From assembly GCA_963204915.1 (NCBI GenBank), contig CAUJHS010000070.1, positions 1-64,000 of the forward strand: a stretch of DNA of 64,000 nt. Direction: 5' to 3'. Position 1 is the stretch's first letter, and each line of letters begins with the position of its first letter. The translations under genes were made by a program, and so were the position numbers. This document shows positions 44,812 through 53,977 of the stretch, piece after piece. The notes beneath the pieces were generated by a model that had not been told where the DNA came from, did not search any database, and worked only from the letters and a program-made list of their open reading frames with translations. The stretch is from Planctomycetota bacterium (GTDB lineage: Bacteria > Planctomycetota > Planctomycetia > Pirellulales > Pirellulaceae).

Positions 44812-46149
44812 ATGAATCGACGCCGCTTGCTGCTTGTGAATCCCGTCAATCCAGCACGGAGCGGGTTTTCGTTGAATCGAAGTTCTCGCTTTCCGCCCGT
44901 AGGGTTAGGCATTGTCGCCGCGCTAACGCCTCCTGATTGGGACGTAACGTTAGCGGATGAAAACTTCGCTTCGTTCGAATTGGGGGATGCCGATCTCGTC
45001 GGTATCACGGCGTTTACTTCCGCAGCGAACCGCGCCTATGAAATTGCCGCGACGTGTCGGGCTCGAGGAATTCCCGTCGTCATGGGCGGCATTCACGCTT
45101 CAATGCGTCCTGACGAGGCGGGACAGCACGTTGACGCGGTAGTCGTGGGCGAAGCCGAGTCGGTTTGGACGCAATTGCTCAACGATTTGTCTGCTGGAAA
45201 TCTTCGCCGTCGATACGACGGCGCCTGGTTGGGCGGCGAGCAGTTTCTTCCTCCACGTCGCGACCTGTATGCCGATGGGTATATGTTCGCTTCGATCCAA
45301 ACGTCGCGCGGTTGCCCTTTAGACTGCGACTTTTGCTCGGTCACGGCGCACAATGGTCGGCGATACCGCCGCCGTCCCGTGGAGCAAGTGCTCGATGAGT
45401 TAGAAACGATCTCAAACGAGTTCTTGTTCTTTATTGACGACAATATCATCGGGTACGGGACCGACAGTCGGCAACAAGCCCTGGCCTTGTTTCAAGGTAT
45501 GGTCGAACGAGGCTTGCGAAAGCAGTGGTTCTGCCAGGCTTCGGTGAACGTCGCCGATGATCAAGAGGTATTGGAATGGGCCGCTCAAGCCGGATGTCGA
45601 ATGATCTTTCTGGGTATCGAAGCGGAAGATGTCGACGCCCTGACGGAAGTCAACAAGCGGCTCAATCTCAAACGTGGGATGGACCACTACGCTACGATCT
45701 TCGATCGGATTCATCAGGCGGGCATCGCCGTGCTGGGCGCATTCATTTTTGGCATGGACGGCGACACCCCCGAAAAGCTGCGACATCGCGCTCAGTACAT
45801 GATCGAAAGCGACGTCGACGTTATGCAGGCGACCGTGATGACGCCCCTCCCGGGAACTGGATTATTTCAACGACTCGAACGTGAAAATCGCTTGCTCTTT
45901 AATCACTTTCCCCAAGATTGGTCGCACTATGACCTGACTCAATGGGTTCACCAACCCGTGGGGCATTCGCGGGAAGAGTTGTGGGAAGTTTACCTCGATT
46001 GCCAGAAACGCATTTACGATTGGGATACGCTCAAACGAAAGGCTCAACGCACCCTCGCCACGACGGGCCGCTGGGAGGCGATGGAGTTCGCCTACCGTTC
46101 GAATATGAGCTATCGCAACATTGCCGAGTCGCAAGGCAACTTGTCATAG
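44812..46149 (+). CDS. B12-binding-domain radical SAM enzyme
   Basis: 445 residues. The N-terminal ~140 residues form a cobalamin-binding-like Rossmann domain (FPPVGLGIVAALTPPDWDVT, ADLVGITAFTSAANRAYEIA, VVMGGIHASMRPDEAGQHVD, AVVVGEAESVW). It lacks the classic DxHxxG, as in other BchE-type enzymes. The radical SAM core begins with TSRGCPLDCDFCSVTAHNGR (cluster cysteines ~168, 172, 175), then FLFFIDDNIIGYG and FLGIEAEDVDALTEVNKRLN. A C-terminal ~70-residue tail follows. Substrate unknown; methylation or rearrangement of a lipid or cofactor is possible. It starts 16 bases after the HEAT gene. Confidence 0.9.
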   Translation: MNRRRLLLVNPVNPARSGFSLNRSSRFPPVGLGIVAALTPPDWDVTLADENFASFELGDADLVGITAFTSAANRAYEIAATCRARGIPVVMGGIHASMRPDEAGQHVDAVVVGEAESVWTQLLNDLSAGNLRRRYDGAWLGGEQFLPPRRDLYADGYMFASIQTSRGCPLDCDFCSVTAHNGRRYRRRPVEQVLDELETISNEFLFFIDDNIIGYGTDSRQQALALFQGMVERGLRKQWFCQASVNVADDQEVLEWAAQAGCRMIFLGIEAEDVDALTEVNKRLNLKRGMDHYATIFDRIHQAGIAVLGAFIFGMDGDTPEKLRHRAQYMIESDVDVMQATVMTPLPGTGLFQRLERENRLLFNHFPQDWSHYDLTQWVHQPVGHSREELWEVYLDCQKRIYDWDTLKRKAQRTLATTGRWEAMEFAYRSNMSYRNIAESQGNLS

Positions 46150-46154
46150 CGTAC

Positions 46155-46175
46155 GCCGCGATGGCTGTTCGCGGC
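46155..46175. terminator. Possible hairpin terminator between convergent genes
   Basis: GCCGCGA, seven-base loop, TCGCGGC. It fills the 42-base gap between the convergent radical SAM and nitronate-monooxygenase-like genes. No T-run follows, so it may slow rather than end transcription. Confidence 0.4.
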
Positions 46176-46191
46176 AGCTTACTTCCTGGTT

Positions 46192-47673
46192 CTAAACGAG
46201 CCCGTCCTTGTGTGAAACCTGGGGAGATGGCAGGACGCCCTCCATGCCGGAAAGTAGGTAAGAGATTACATCCTGCGCTGAGTAACTCGTTGCCTCGGAC
46301 GTGGGAAGATATCGAGGAATGTGGCGAACGTCGTCGCCGCTTGTAACGAGCGGCCTTTCCGTTTCGCCGTTTTCTCGCAATTGCCCCAGCCCCACATTCG
46401 CCAACAAAGCGTTGCAAAGGCACTTGCGGCCCAAGGTATCGGCCAAAGCGCCTCCTTTTTGAACATAGGCTTCTTCCTTTTCCGCGGGACAACGCCACCC
46501 GAGCGAACCGTCGGTGCGTTGGTAGGCGTGTCGCAGGTAACCCAAGTCGCATTGGCGTTTCCGGGCGGAAGGTGCGTCCATCTCGGACAACGTATCGGGC
46601 AATCGCAGAATTTTGAAAGGAAATCCCGTCGGTGAGGCGACGGGGTCGGTGAATACGTCCAAGTCGCCGCGGCGCGCCAGCGCAAGTGTCTGTTGTTTGA
46701 GGTCGTTACGCAGTCCGGACTCTTCACAAAACGCGAACGCGGTGCCGACTTGAATGCCCGCAGCGCCGGCTTCTAAAGCATCGCACAAACGCTCGGGTGC
46801 GCCGTAGGAACCGGCTAACCAGAACGGCAAATCCAAGGCGCGAAAGGCGCTCAAGTCGGCTACGTCACGTGGTCCGTATTGAGGCTCCCCTCGGGCGTTG
46901 ACTTGCATGGCGCCGCGCGGCGGCGCGTTATGTCCGCCGGCAGACGGCCCTTCTACGACAAATCCGTCGACACGCCCGTTGGACTTTCGTGCAAGCATGG
47001 TGGCCAATGTGGCTGACGAGACAATGGCCAGAAACTTGGGGCGTTCTAACCAGGGAATTTCACCTCCAGCGAAGGTGCGAGGATCAAAGCGAGTTACAAA
47101 CCGGTTATCGGGCCCAGCACCTGCCACATCAAGCGTCAACTCCGCGACCTGGCCATGGCTTAGTTGGTCTAAAACGCCCGGAATCGTGCGGGGAATGCCA
47201 GCGCCCATGAGTACGTAATCCACACCTCCCAACATGGCGCCAAACAGTGAGGGCAGCAGAGGAGTCTGAATCTTTTCGAGATAGTTCACGCCAACCAAGC
47301 CGTGGTGACTTTCTTTGGCCAAGTACACTTCGGCAAAGTTTGCGACAACCAAAAGTTCGATCGCCTCCGCGGAGGGCTCGTGACTGGGTAACGGAACCGG
47401 ACGAAATGGCTGTTTCGGCGATTTCCCCTCAGGAATGAAATAGCGAGTGAGGATCCGATCGACCACATCGGGGTAGGGAAACGCGGCCAATGCACGGCGA
47501 AAATGTTCACCGGGGTCGCCAAGTTGAAGCTGGCGGGTCAGCACGACATCCAGTGCAGTTCCTGAGACCACCCCAAGTTGCCCCGCTCGCGCCACGGCCC
47601 GAGCCAAGGGCCATGATGAAATTGCGACCCCCATTCCACCTTGAATGATTATGGGATGCGGTCTGCTTTCCAT
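46192..47673 (-). CDS. Nitronate monooxygenase / 2-nitropropane dioxygenase-like flavoprotein
   Basis: 493 residues from ATG 47673, which has GGAG about ten bases upstream; an ATG at 47757 is also in frame. TIM-barrel FMN enzyme motifs: PIIIQGGMGVAISSWPLARA, GQLGVVSGTALDVVLTRQ, VGVNYLEKIQTPLLPSLFGA, GVDYVLMGAGIPRTIPGVLD, VDGFVVEGPSAGGHNAPP, LPFWLAGSYGAPERLCDALE, AGAAGIQVGTAFAFCEESGL. The length is well above the ~330 of simple nitronate monooxygenases; the extra C-terminal ~130 residues contain several cysteines (KRQCDLGYLR, GRKCLCNALLANVGLGQLRE). It may be closer to PfaD-type relatives. Substrate unknown. Confidence 0.82.
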   Translation of the reverse strand: MESRPHPIIIQGGMGVAISSWPLARAVARAGQLGVVSGTALDVVLTRQLQLGDPGEHFRRALAAFPYPDVVDRILTRYFIPEGKSPKQPFRPVPLPSHEPSAEAIELLVVANFAEVYLAKESHHGLVGVNYLEKIQTPLLPSLFGAMLGGVDYVLMGAGIPRTIPGVLDQLSHGQVAELTLDVAGAGPDNRFVTRFDPRTFAGGEIPWLERPKFLAIVSSATLATMLARKSNGRVDGFVVEGPSAGGHNAPPRGAMQVNARGEPQYGPRDVADLSAFRALDLPFWLAGSYGAPERLCDALEAGAAGIQVGTAFAFCEESGLRNDLKQQTLALARRGDLDVFTDPVASPTGFPFKILRLPDTLSEMDAPSARKRQCDLGYLRHAYQRTDGSLGWRCPAEKEEAYVQKGGALADTLGRKCLCNALLANVGLGQLRENGETERPLVTSGDDVRHIPRYLPTSEATSYSAQDVISYLLSGMEGVLPSPQVSHKDGLV

Positions 47674-47975
47674 GGCGAGAGCTCCGATCACGAAGAGTCG
47701 TCCAGCGTAAGGGACAGCGTATATTCTCAGTTTAGGGAGTTCGTCGGCGGACGTCATGCGTTGCCACGTAATAGTTGTGTAATTCCGCGGGGTCGGTTTG
47801 CGGCATGCGAGGAGAAGACCGGCGTTGCGTTATCCGGCGAAAGTTTCTAAGGTTGGGCCTGTTACACGCTTCCGGCCCCCCGATTAGCCTACCTAGTGTG
47901 CATCGCCGGCACGAGCGACACCAACCTCACGCCTTTCAATGTGCAACAAGTTCAAAGTGCAACAAAGGAGATGTT
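47674..47975. other. Divergent intergenic region
   Basis: About 300 bases between divergent genes. The segment 47936-47970 contains a repeated GTGCAACAA(A/G) motif just before the ribosome site AAGGAG. Nothing else stands out. Confidence 0.35.
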
Positions 47976-49046
47976 ATGCACCTTGCCCAATTGGCCATGG
48001 CGGGCCTCATGTTAACCTTTACGATTGTTGATTCGGCGAGCGGCAACCCCTATGTGGGGATGGTGCAACAACTGGCCGATCAAAATTGGCGCCGCTGGCA
48101 AGCGATTAACACAACTGGCGGATCGCCCGTTGCGCCGGCGCCTGCGATGCGCGGTCGCGGCATGGGACGAATGCGCGTCCAGGCGACACTGAATCAAAAA
48201 GCGCTCGAAGAATACTTGAATGTGCTGGTTCCTGCCGCCAAACCGCTGACGGACGTGGCCCATGTGCCGAAAGAATACGCTGTTCCATTGGACCCGCAAA
48301 AGCGATGGACTCGCTACTACACCCAAGCCAAGCTGCAACTGCGCCCCCGTATTCAGTACCAATGGCGTTCCAATGTCACGGGCGACACTAGTTTGGTCAC
48401 GCTGACGGAAGAACACGTGGCGACACTGCGCGCCAACTTCGACGTGGTCATGTGGTATCGCAATGAACTCGAGATCTTAGCAGAATCGCAACAAAACGCC
48501 GGGGCGCAACATTTTCAGCTGTTTCTCGATTACATCATTGGCGGAATGCTCGATGGACTTCCCCAGGCGCCCGACATCGCCATGGGAAGTGGTTCGGTTT
48601 CGGCGCCCTCATGGGAGTTGGACGAACGGCAATTGCGCGAGCAGTTGGTCATGGCGTACCGATATTTGTTGGCCAAGTATCAAACTTACCCCGAGTACGA
48701 AGAGTTCAAGGCGGCCGATGTGGCGTTGTTGACTTCGTTGATGAATATCGGGCTGTTGATGGGAGCGCAAATCTATCCCGAATCGATTGACGGCATGAGC
48801 GTTGATCTCACGTCGAACGGACCCAATGCAGCGTGGAAGCGTCCCATGGCTGAATTGATGGGCATTCTCAAGACGCGTTCCGAGCAAGGCCTAACGTTGG
48901 CGCACGAGACATCGGATGATGAACTGCGGCCGTGTATTGTAAAAATCCCAGCTCCCAAGCCAAAGGATGCGCCCAAGGCGACGACGCCGGAAAAGCAGGA
49001 AAGCCCTCCCACGCAGCGTGTCGAGATCATCGTGCATCCGAAATGA
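47976..49046 (+). CDS. Secreted protein of unknown function
   Basis: 356 residues from ATG 47976, with AAGGAG at 47965-47970. Signal peptide LAQLAMAGLMLTFTIVDSAS. The body has no family I recognise: VGMVQQLADQNWRRWQAI near the start, a Gly/Arg/Met patch (MRGRGMGRMRV), helical sections (YLNVLVPAAKPLTDVAHVPK, LREQLVMAYRYLLAKYQTYP), and a Lys/Pro-rich tail (KPKDAPKATTPEKQESPP). No cysteines are seen after the leader apart from one near the end (RPCIVKI). It stands alone. Confidence 0.7.
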   Translation: MHLAQLAMAGLMLTFTIVDSASGNPYVGMVQQLADQNWRRWQAINTTGGSPVAPAPAMRGRGMGRMRVQATLNQKALEEYLNVLVPAAKPLTDVAHVPKEYAVPLDPQKRWTRYYTQAKLQLRPRIQYQWRSNVTGDTSLVTLTEEHVATLRANFDVVMWYRNELEILAESQQNAGAQHFQLFLDYIIGGMLDGLPQAPDIAMGSGSVSAPSWELDERQLREQLVMAYRYLLAKYQTYPEYEEFKAADVALLTSLMNIGLLMGAQIYPESIDGMSVDLTSNGPNAAWKRPMAELMGILKTRSEQGLTLAHETSDDELRPCIVKIPAPKPKDAPKATTPEKQESPPTQRVEIIVHPK

Positions 49047-49133
49047 TGCCGCCGGGACACAAGGCGGGGAGCCACTTGAGTTCATTGGAACGTCGCGGAT
49101 ATGTACCTTACGAAGCGAACAACGCGCCAAGCA

Positions 49134-50261
49134 TTAGGTGCTCAAGGTTCCTTTCCGCAGCGCCGCTTCGCAACGCTGAAGCAAGTCGAAGGAACCCAAG
49201 GCGCGCAAACGCGGCTCGGCTCGATGAAAATGTCGTCGGGCAGCGCGAAGCTCGTCTTGGGCGGCGCATGCAAGGCATAGATACGCGTAAGTACGGTCGA
49301 TCGCCGCGCCGATCAATGGCGTGGCGTTACGGAGCGGAAACAGCGCCGCCAAAGTATCTTCGAAATGCATTTGCGCGCGGGCGGGATCGCCCGACTCAAG
49401 ATCGATCATCCCTTCGAGCATCTTGGCGAAAATCTCCAGCACGTCGCTCAGCACATGCGTGCGCGCTTGCTCCAATAGTTGTCTCGCACGCTCCGCGTCC
49501 CGCTGCCACCGAATGACCGACGTGGCAAGATCCAACAGCACCGTGGGGTTGTCAGACGCAAGTTCGAACGCCTTCTCCTGCATACGAACGATCATGTCAG
49601 GCTTTCCTGCGGCGAAATAGACGTCGCCCATGCGACCCCAATACAGCCACGCCGGCAACTGTTGGTCATCGGCGAACGGTTTGAGGATACGTAATGCTTC
49701 GTCGAGCCGACCCAAACCGGCGAGAGCTTGCGCCTCACAAAACGCGGCTTCCTCAGGCGGAATACTGCCGCGGACGCGCGGCAAGCGGGTGAGAACTTGC
49801 TCCCAGCGACCCCAGGCCAAGGCATCAATCATTCGAGTGTAGCGATGGGTGGCGTTGAACAATTGCGACCCTATGCCGAATAAGAGCGGAAACGCCGCAA
49901 TTGCGAGCGCTACGTAGTCGCTCCAGCCTTGTGGCCAATTCATGATGCGGCGAAACATCAGAAACGCGGCGGCCGCGCCATAAACGATCCAACCGCTGTT
50001 ATAGAGCTTCCAGGCTACGAACAGGGCGTCGTCAAGCCAACTGCCGAAATACCGAAACTGAAGATACTCGGCCGGCGTAATTTCGTCGGCAAATTCGCTT
50101 TGCCTGGTGTAGTGCGCCGAGACATCGTCGGTGTGTAGTTCGATGTCGTGGTAACCCCGTTTCTGAAATTGTTTATACGCGAGATCGGCCGTGGGCGCAT
50201 CAATACGCACCGTTTCTTGTTTGCCATTGCGAGAACGACCGGTCAGTAGATACTCGGGCAT
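49134..50261 (-). CDS. TPR-containing membrane protein
   Basis: 375 residues. An N-terminal ~80-residue soluble section (LLTGRSRNGKQETVRIDAPT, YKQFQKRGYHDIELHTDD) resembles the N-terminal alpha/beta module seen ahead of membrane parts in several planctomycete proteins. Two hydrophobic segments follow (YNSGWIVYGAAAAFLMF; YVALAIAAFPLLFGIGSQLF). Residues ~140-370 are TPR-like helices (FCEAQALAGLGRLDEALRIL, YWGRMGDVYFAAGKPDMIVR). First in order of the minus-strand group that also contains the PH-like and HD-domain genes. Function unknown. Confidence 0.75.
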   Translation of the reverse strand: MPEYLLTGRSRNGKQETVRIDAPTADLAYKQFQKRGYHDIELHTDDVSAHYTRQSEFADEITPAEYLQFRYFGSWLDDALFVAWKLYNSGWIVYGAAAAFLMFRRIMNWPQGWSDYVALAIAAFPLLFGIGSQLFNATHRYTRMIDALAWGRWEQVLTRLPRVRGSIPPEEAAFCEAQALAGLGRLDEALRILKPFADDQQLPAWLYWGRMGDVYFAAGKPDMIVRMQEKAFELASDNPTVLLDLATSVIRWQRDAERARQLLEQARTHVLSDVLEIFAKMLEGMIDLESGDPARAQMHFEDTLAALFPLRNATPLIGAAIDRTYAYLCLACAAQDELRAARRHFHRAEPRLRALGSFDLLQRCEAALRKGTLST

Positions 50262-50324
50262 GATTCAGCGCCTTGTCGTTCGAAGGAGCGACCTGTGCAA
50301 CGTAGTGCGCCTTCCAAGTTCAGA

Positions 50325-50846
50325 TCAAGTCGATTGTCCTTGTTTTCGCGCTTCGCTAAGTCGTGCTGCGAATCGGTCGAAGTCGCGACGTCTTGCAAAG
50401 TGGCTACTCAGGAGCCTGGCGATTCCCTTGCGGTGAACGATCACCAGCACGTAGTCATTTTCACCCAAATGCTCGATACCAGTCGATTCAATCGCCTCCA
50501 AAGGAATCTCAATCTCATTGGTCGAAGCATAAGCAAGTCCGTCAAGAGGAACGTAAATGCGATCGGCTGCGATGGCTGCGCGACGCCGGCTTCGGCAAGC
50601 CTGCGCTAAGTAGAACGCGAGCGCTAAGGCCCCCAGTGGTGAAAACAACGCGATGATTCCGGTCAAGAGGCGGAACTGGTCGCGTGTTAATTCAATGCCG
50701 CGAGCACTGCGTGCGCCACCTTCGGCGTACAAGGCAAAGTAAGAGCAAACCGCCATCCCGCCAAGCGCCAATGCCAGCAGGGTCGCCAACTTCAGACGGC
50801 TGGGTCGGTAGGGAAATTGGTAAATCGGCCGCGGTGAAGTAGACAT
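50325..50846 (-). CDS. Two-helix membrane protein with PH-like C-terminal domain
   Basis: 173 residues. Two membrane helices (LKLATLLALALGGMAVCSYF; LTGIIALFSPLGALALAFYL) are followed by a ~90-residue domain with strands resembling bacterial PH-like folds (IAADRIYVPLDGLAYAS, IEIPLEAIESTGIEHLGEND, YVLVIVHRKGIARLLSSHF). No catalytic motif is visible. It lies 12 bases after the HD-domain gene and 63 before the TPR gene, all on the minus strand, so the three probably form an operon. Confidence 0.65.
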   Translation of the reverse strand: MSTSPRPIYQFPYRPSRLKLATLLALALGGMAVCSYFALYAEGGARSARGIELTRDQFRLLTGIIALFSPLGALALAFYLAQACRSRRRAAIAADRIYVPLDGLAYASTNEIEIPLEAIESTGIEHLGENDYVLVIVHRKGIARLLSSHFARRRDFDRFAARLSEARKQGQST

Positions 50847-50858
50847 GGGAACTAGCGT

Positions 50859-52259
50859 CTACATGTTGGTCACGTCGTCCGCGGTCGCGCCGCCAAAAAG
50901 TTGATTCATCGCCTCACGGATTGTTTCGGCGCCGTCGTCGCTTTCTGCGTAAACGCGGCAAATGCGGTAACTGACAGGTAAACGGCGATACAGGGCGTGA
51001 GTGACCAAAGGACCAACGTTTCCGGTGGACGAATCAAACAAAAAGTTCTGCCCCGCGGCAGGACCGCCGGTATGAGGACGGTGAACACTTCGTGCAATAT
51101 CGACGCGCAGCGGGAGATGACGAAGGTCGGCCGGCAACGTCTGGCGAAGTTTGTGTTCAACAAGTGTGCGATCGCTGAAAATGCTCATCTGTTCGGAGTC
51201 CCCCTCCGAATAAATCAGTTGCCGCTGGTAAATCATCTTCCAAATGACATCGCGGTGCAACAGTCGGCGCCATTGCTCGCCCAACGCTTGTTTTTGGGGA
51301 TCGTCGCTTGTGCGCCAGCGCACAACATCGACCAACAAACTCGATTCCGTGAAGTCCAGGTAAGCGTCAAGATGCTCCGCGGGGTTGCCCGGCAACAAAT
51401 AAGGCTTGCTGTGGGCGAACAAGTCTTCAAGCATCAGGTCAATGGCTCGAACTGTGCGGTGGAAGTATACGGTGCGAAATAACTCGGCCCGCGCCCCCAG
51501 AAACCGCACGAGCGCCTCGAGGCCGCGATCATGCAATGTTAAACCTCGATGGCTGAAGAAGGTGTAGTGCAGCAAGCGGTTCAAGTCGTAGGGCTCTTGG
51601 CTGTATCCCGACATGTACGCGTCGCGGAAGACAAAGTCGAGGTTGTCAATCGTGTACACGCCGCACAGCAAGCTGCGCAAGAATGTGAGCCAGCGCGGTT
51701 GGTCCGCCTCGCCGCCGGCCTTGGGGCGTTGGATGAGCCAAGCGATCTGCGCGGGATCAAGCGTTTCTTGAGGGGCCAGTTCACTGTTGGGGTTGCGACG
51801 AATGGCGCGCAACAGGTCGCCCAGCTCATTGGTAATAATGCGTGCTCCGAGCGCTTCGTGCGTAAGGCCATAGTCGCGCAAAAACTGTTCGTCGAAGAAA
51901 TGGCCAAACGGGCCGTGGCCGACATCGTGCAATAGCCCGGCCATTCGCAATAACGACTCCACATAACCGCGACTGGGCGTGTCGGGACACGCTTCGCGTA
52001 AACTTTTATACAAAGCGGCCACGGCTCGGCTCGCCAAATGCATTACCCCCAGCACATGTTGAAAACGAGAATGTTCGGCCGAAGGAAAGACCCACCAGGC
52101 CGTTTGCACTTGCCGAATGTGTCGTAATCGTTGCACCCAAGGATGGTCGATGATTTGCCGTTCCGAAACTTCGCCCGGCGGCAGGCCTACATTCGAGGTA
52201 AACGCTACGTAGCCGTGGATGGGATCGCTGACAAGGTTTTCTCGCTGGAAGTCGCGCAT
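50859..52259 (-). CDS. HD-domain phosphohydrolase (dGTPase/SAMHD1-like)
   Basis: 466 residues from ATG 52259; a TTG two codons earlier is unlikely. Family motifs: DPIHGYVAF, HPWVQRLRHIRQVQTAWWVF, PSAEHSRFQHVLGVMHLASR with the first metal His, MAGLLHDVGHGPFGHFFDEQ with the HD pair, LTHEALGARIITNE, and YTIDNLDFVFRDAYMSGYS with the last metal Asp. Relatives hydrolyse dNTPs or other nucleotides in the cytoplasm. The C-terminal ~150 residues carry a linker and a small alpha/beta domain (LRHLPLRVDIARSVHRPHTG). It shares an apparent operon with a PH-like membrane protein and a TPR protein. Confidence 0.9.
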   Translation of the reverse strand: MRDFQRENLVSDPIHGYVAFTSNVGLPPGEVSERQIIDHPWVQRLRHIRQVQTAWWVFPSAEHSRFQHVLGVMHLASRAVAALYKSLREACPDTPSRGYVESLLRMAGLLHDVGHGPFGHFFDEQFLRDYGLTHEALGARIITNELGDLLRAIRRNPNSELAPQETLDPAQIAWLIQRPKAGGEADQPRWLTFLRSLLCGVYTIDNLDFVFRDAYMSGYSQEPYDLNRLLHYTFFSHRGLTLHDRGLEALVRFLGARAELFRTVYFHRTVRAIDLMLEDLFAHSKPYLLPGNPAEHLDAYLDFTESSLLVDVVRWRTSDDPQKQALGEQWRRLLHRDVIWKMIYQRQLIYSEGDSEQMSIFSDRTLVEHKLRQTLPADLRHLPLRVDIARSVHRPHTGGPAAGQNFLFDSSTGNVGPLVTHALYRRLPVSYRICRVYAESDDGAETIREAMNQLFGGATADDVTNM

Positions 52260-52451
52260 GGCCAAGCAATGAATTGAGACGAATACCGAAATGATTCGAG
52301 CCGCTTTGGCGCCATCTTACCCTTTTCACGACATCCTGAGATGTCGCTTCGATGTCGCCGGCAAGATTCGGTGCGGCTACTCACGGTCCGCCGCGTCTGC
52401 TAATATTGCGCGAAGGGAATCCTTGCCTCGTTTCGCTTGGGAGCCAACGCC

Positions 52452-52982
52452 ATGTTGACATGCCCGCATTGCAGCGCTGAAAACATCGAGGGCGCCGATC
52501 AGTGTGAAGAATGCCTGCAACCGCTGGCCGATTCCCATCTGACGAGCCCAGCCACGCCTGTCGAGCGAAGCCTATTGCGAGCACATATTCACTCGCTGCT
52601 CACCGGCGAAAAGCTTCCGATTGCCGTTCCACCGTCGCGGCCCGTAGGCGAGGTTTTGAAGTTGATGGTGAACAGAGGGATCGGTTGCGTACTGGTTGTC
52701 GAAGGGGGCAAACTCTTGGGTATTTTCAGCGAACGGGACGCCCTGCTGAAGATCAATGCCGATGCGCCGAAGCTGGCAGGGCGCCCGGTATCGGAATTTA
52801 TGACGCCTAACCCGCAAACGCTCAAACGAAACGCGAAAATTGCGTTTGCGGTGCATAACATGGTGGTGGGAAGTTACCGCCATATTCCCGTGGTCGACGA
52901 AGACGGCCATGCCACAAGCGTGATTTCCGCGCGCGACATTCTCAAGTACCTTTCGCGCGACGCGTCTGCACTTAACGTTTGA
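52452..52982 (+). CDS. Zinc-ribbon / CBS-pair protein
   Basis: 176 residues from ATG 52452. An N-terminal zinc ribbon (CPHCSAENIEGADQCEECLQ; four cysteines in a CxxC...CxxC layout, residues 4-25) is followed by two CBS motifs: VPPSRPVGEVLKLMVNRGIG, LLGIFSERDALLKI, then MTPNPQTLKRNAKIAFAVHN and YRHIPVVDEDGHATSVISAR. CBS pairs bind adenosyl nucleotides and report energy state. A stand-alone zinc-ribbon CBS protein probably regulates a partner by contact. It is divergent from the HD-domain gene. Confidence 0.88.
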   Translation: MLTCPHCSAENIEGADQCEECLQPLADSHLTSPATPVERSLLRAHIHSLLTGEKLPIAVPPSRPVGEVLKLMVNRGIGCVLVVEGGKLLGIFSERDALLKINADAPKLAGRPVSEFMTPNPQTLKRNAKIAFAVHNMVVGSYRHIPVVDEDGHATSVISARDILKYLSRDASALNV

Positions 52983-53040
52983 CGCTGGCGCCCAAACGTG
53001 TTTTTGGAAGTGCTTTTCTCGCCGCGACGGGGATGAATCG

Positions 53041-53679
53041 CTACGGTGATGAACTTGGTGGCGGCGGCAAACTGATGTTCTCTGGCGGAGCCAGCGCGAC
53101 CATACTCGGCTTGTCTAACGTTGTCGGTGGCGCCCCTAAGGTCGGACCTGCGTACGGGGCTTGGGCGGCATATGACGGCAACGAGGGCGCTGATGCAAGT
53201 TGTACGTGGGGGCCAAGAATCCTTCCTCGAAAGGCGTCGCCGCCCTCGTAGACCGTCACGCTCTCGACCTCGCCGAGTTGTCCGTAGTACACCTCCATCT
53301 TCACGTCGGTGCCGTCGAACCAAGACTCCAGTGGAATGCCCGCGATCTCCCAAAAACCGGCGGTCATAAACGTGCCGGTTGCATGTCCTAGCGCGCGAGC
53401 GGTTCGATTTGTGCGGCTATACCCTTGCTTGAAAGCGAACACATCCATGCCGCCACGGTCGGTCGGATGGGTCGCCAACGGCGGACCGATTTCCGCGATC
53501 ACACGCCCGCGCGGTGTTCCCGGCTGAAGCACCGAAAGATCCTTTAGTCCGGGTTGTTTTGCAGCCATGGTTGCCGCACAACCGCTTGATCCGAGCGCGG
53601 CGGCAGCAAGTAACAAGCCCGCGGCGCAGCGGACGAAAAACACTTTGTGTAGCTTGTGTTTCTTTCCTGCAGTCTGCAT
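53041..53679 (-). CDS. Lipoprotein of unknown function
   Basis: 212 residues from ATG 53679; an ATG at 53712 adds 11 residues. The leader FFVRCAAGLLLAAAALGSSG ends in a lipobox Cys. The middle resembles small envelope proteins of the SmpA/OmlA type in layout (LQPGTPRGRVIAEIGPPLAT), then a helical stretch with small residues (TARALGHATGTFMTAGFWEI) and EVYYGQLGEVESVTVYEGGD. The C-terminus is Pro/Ala/Ser rich. The phrase about a pre-defined limit followed by a short beta hairpin is suggestive only. Divergent from the first LEPR-XLL gene. Confidence 0.7.
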   Translation of the reverse strand: MQTAGKKHKLHKVFFVRCAAGLLLAAAALGSSGCAATMAAKQPGLKDLSVLQPGTPRGRVIAEIGPPLATHPTDRGGMDVFAFKQGYSRTNRTARALGHATGTFMTAGFWEIAGIPLESWFDGTDVKMEVYYGQLGEVESVTVYEGGDAFRGRILGPHVQLASAPSLPSYAAQAPYAGPTLGAPPTTLDKPSMVALAPPENISLPPPPSSSP

Positions 53680-53892
53680 CTTCTCTAGTTTCCTGGCTTC
53701 GGTCTTAGGCATGGCCGAAAGCGGTGGAGTTTGTAATCAAATCGGCACTTCCAGGAAAGGCAATTGAGTCGATCGAGAGACCCGTCTTTTGGGTTTCTGG
53801 TTAATGCAGGTAGCATTGTGATTACGGTGCGTTCAACCCAAGCTCTCCGTTTTACGCCAACGGTGGCTAAGAACGGGGCGTTCTGGATCTAA

Positions 53893-53967
53893 CCCACCCT
53901 TTTGAGTGTTTTATTCTGAAAACCAGTTGGGTGGGGGAGGAATTTAACGATTTTTCTATTGCCTCCC
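53893..53967 (+). promoter_or_regulatory. Two consecutive hairpins in the leader of the first LEPR-XLL gene
   Basis: CCCACCC (53893-53899) can pair with GGGTGGG (53929-53935), and GGGAGG (53935-53940) with CCTCCC (53962-53967). The arms share base 53935. Loops are AT-rich. It could be a structured mRNA leader or DNA element. No known riboswitch is recognised. Confidence 0.3.
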
Positions 53968-53977
53968 TCCTGCGCTC

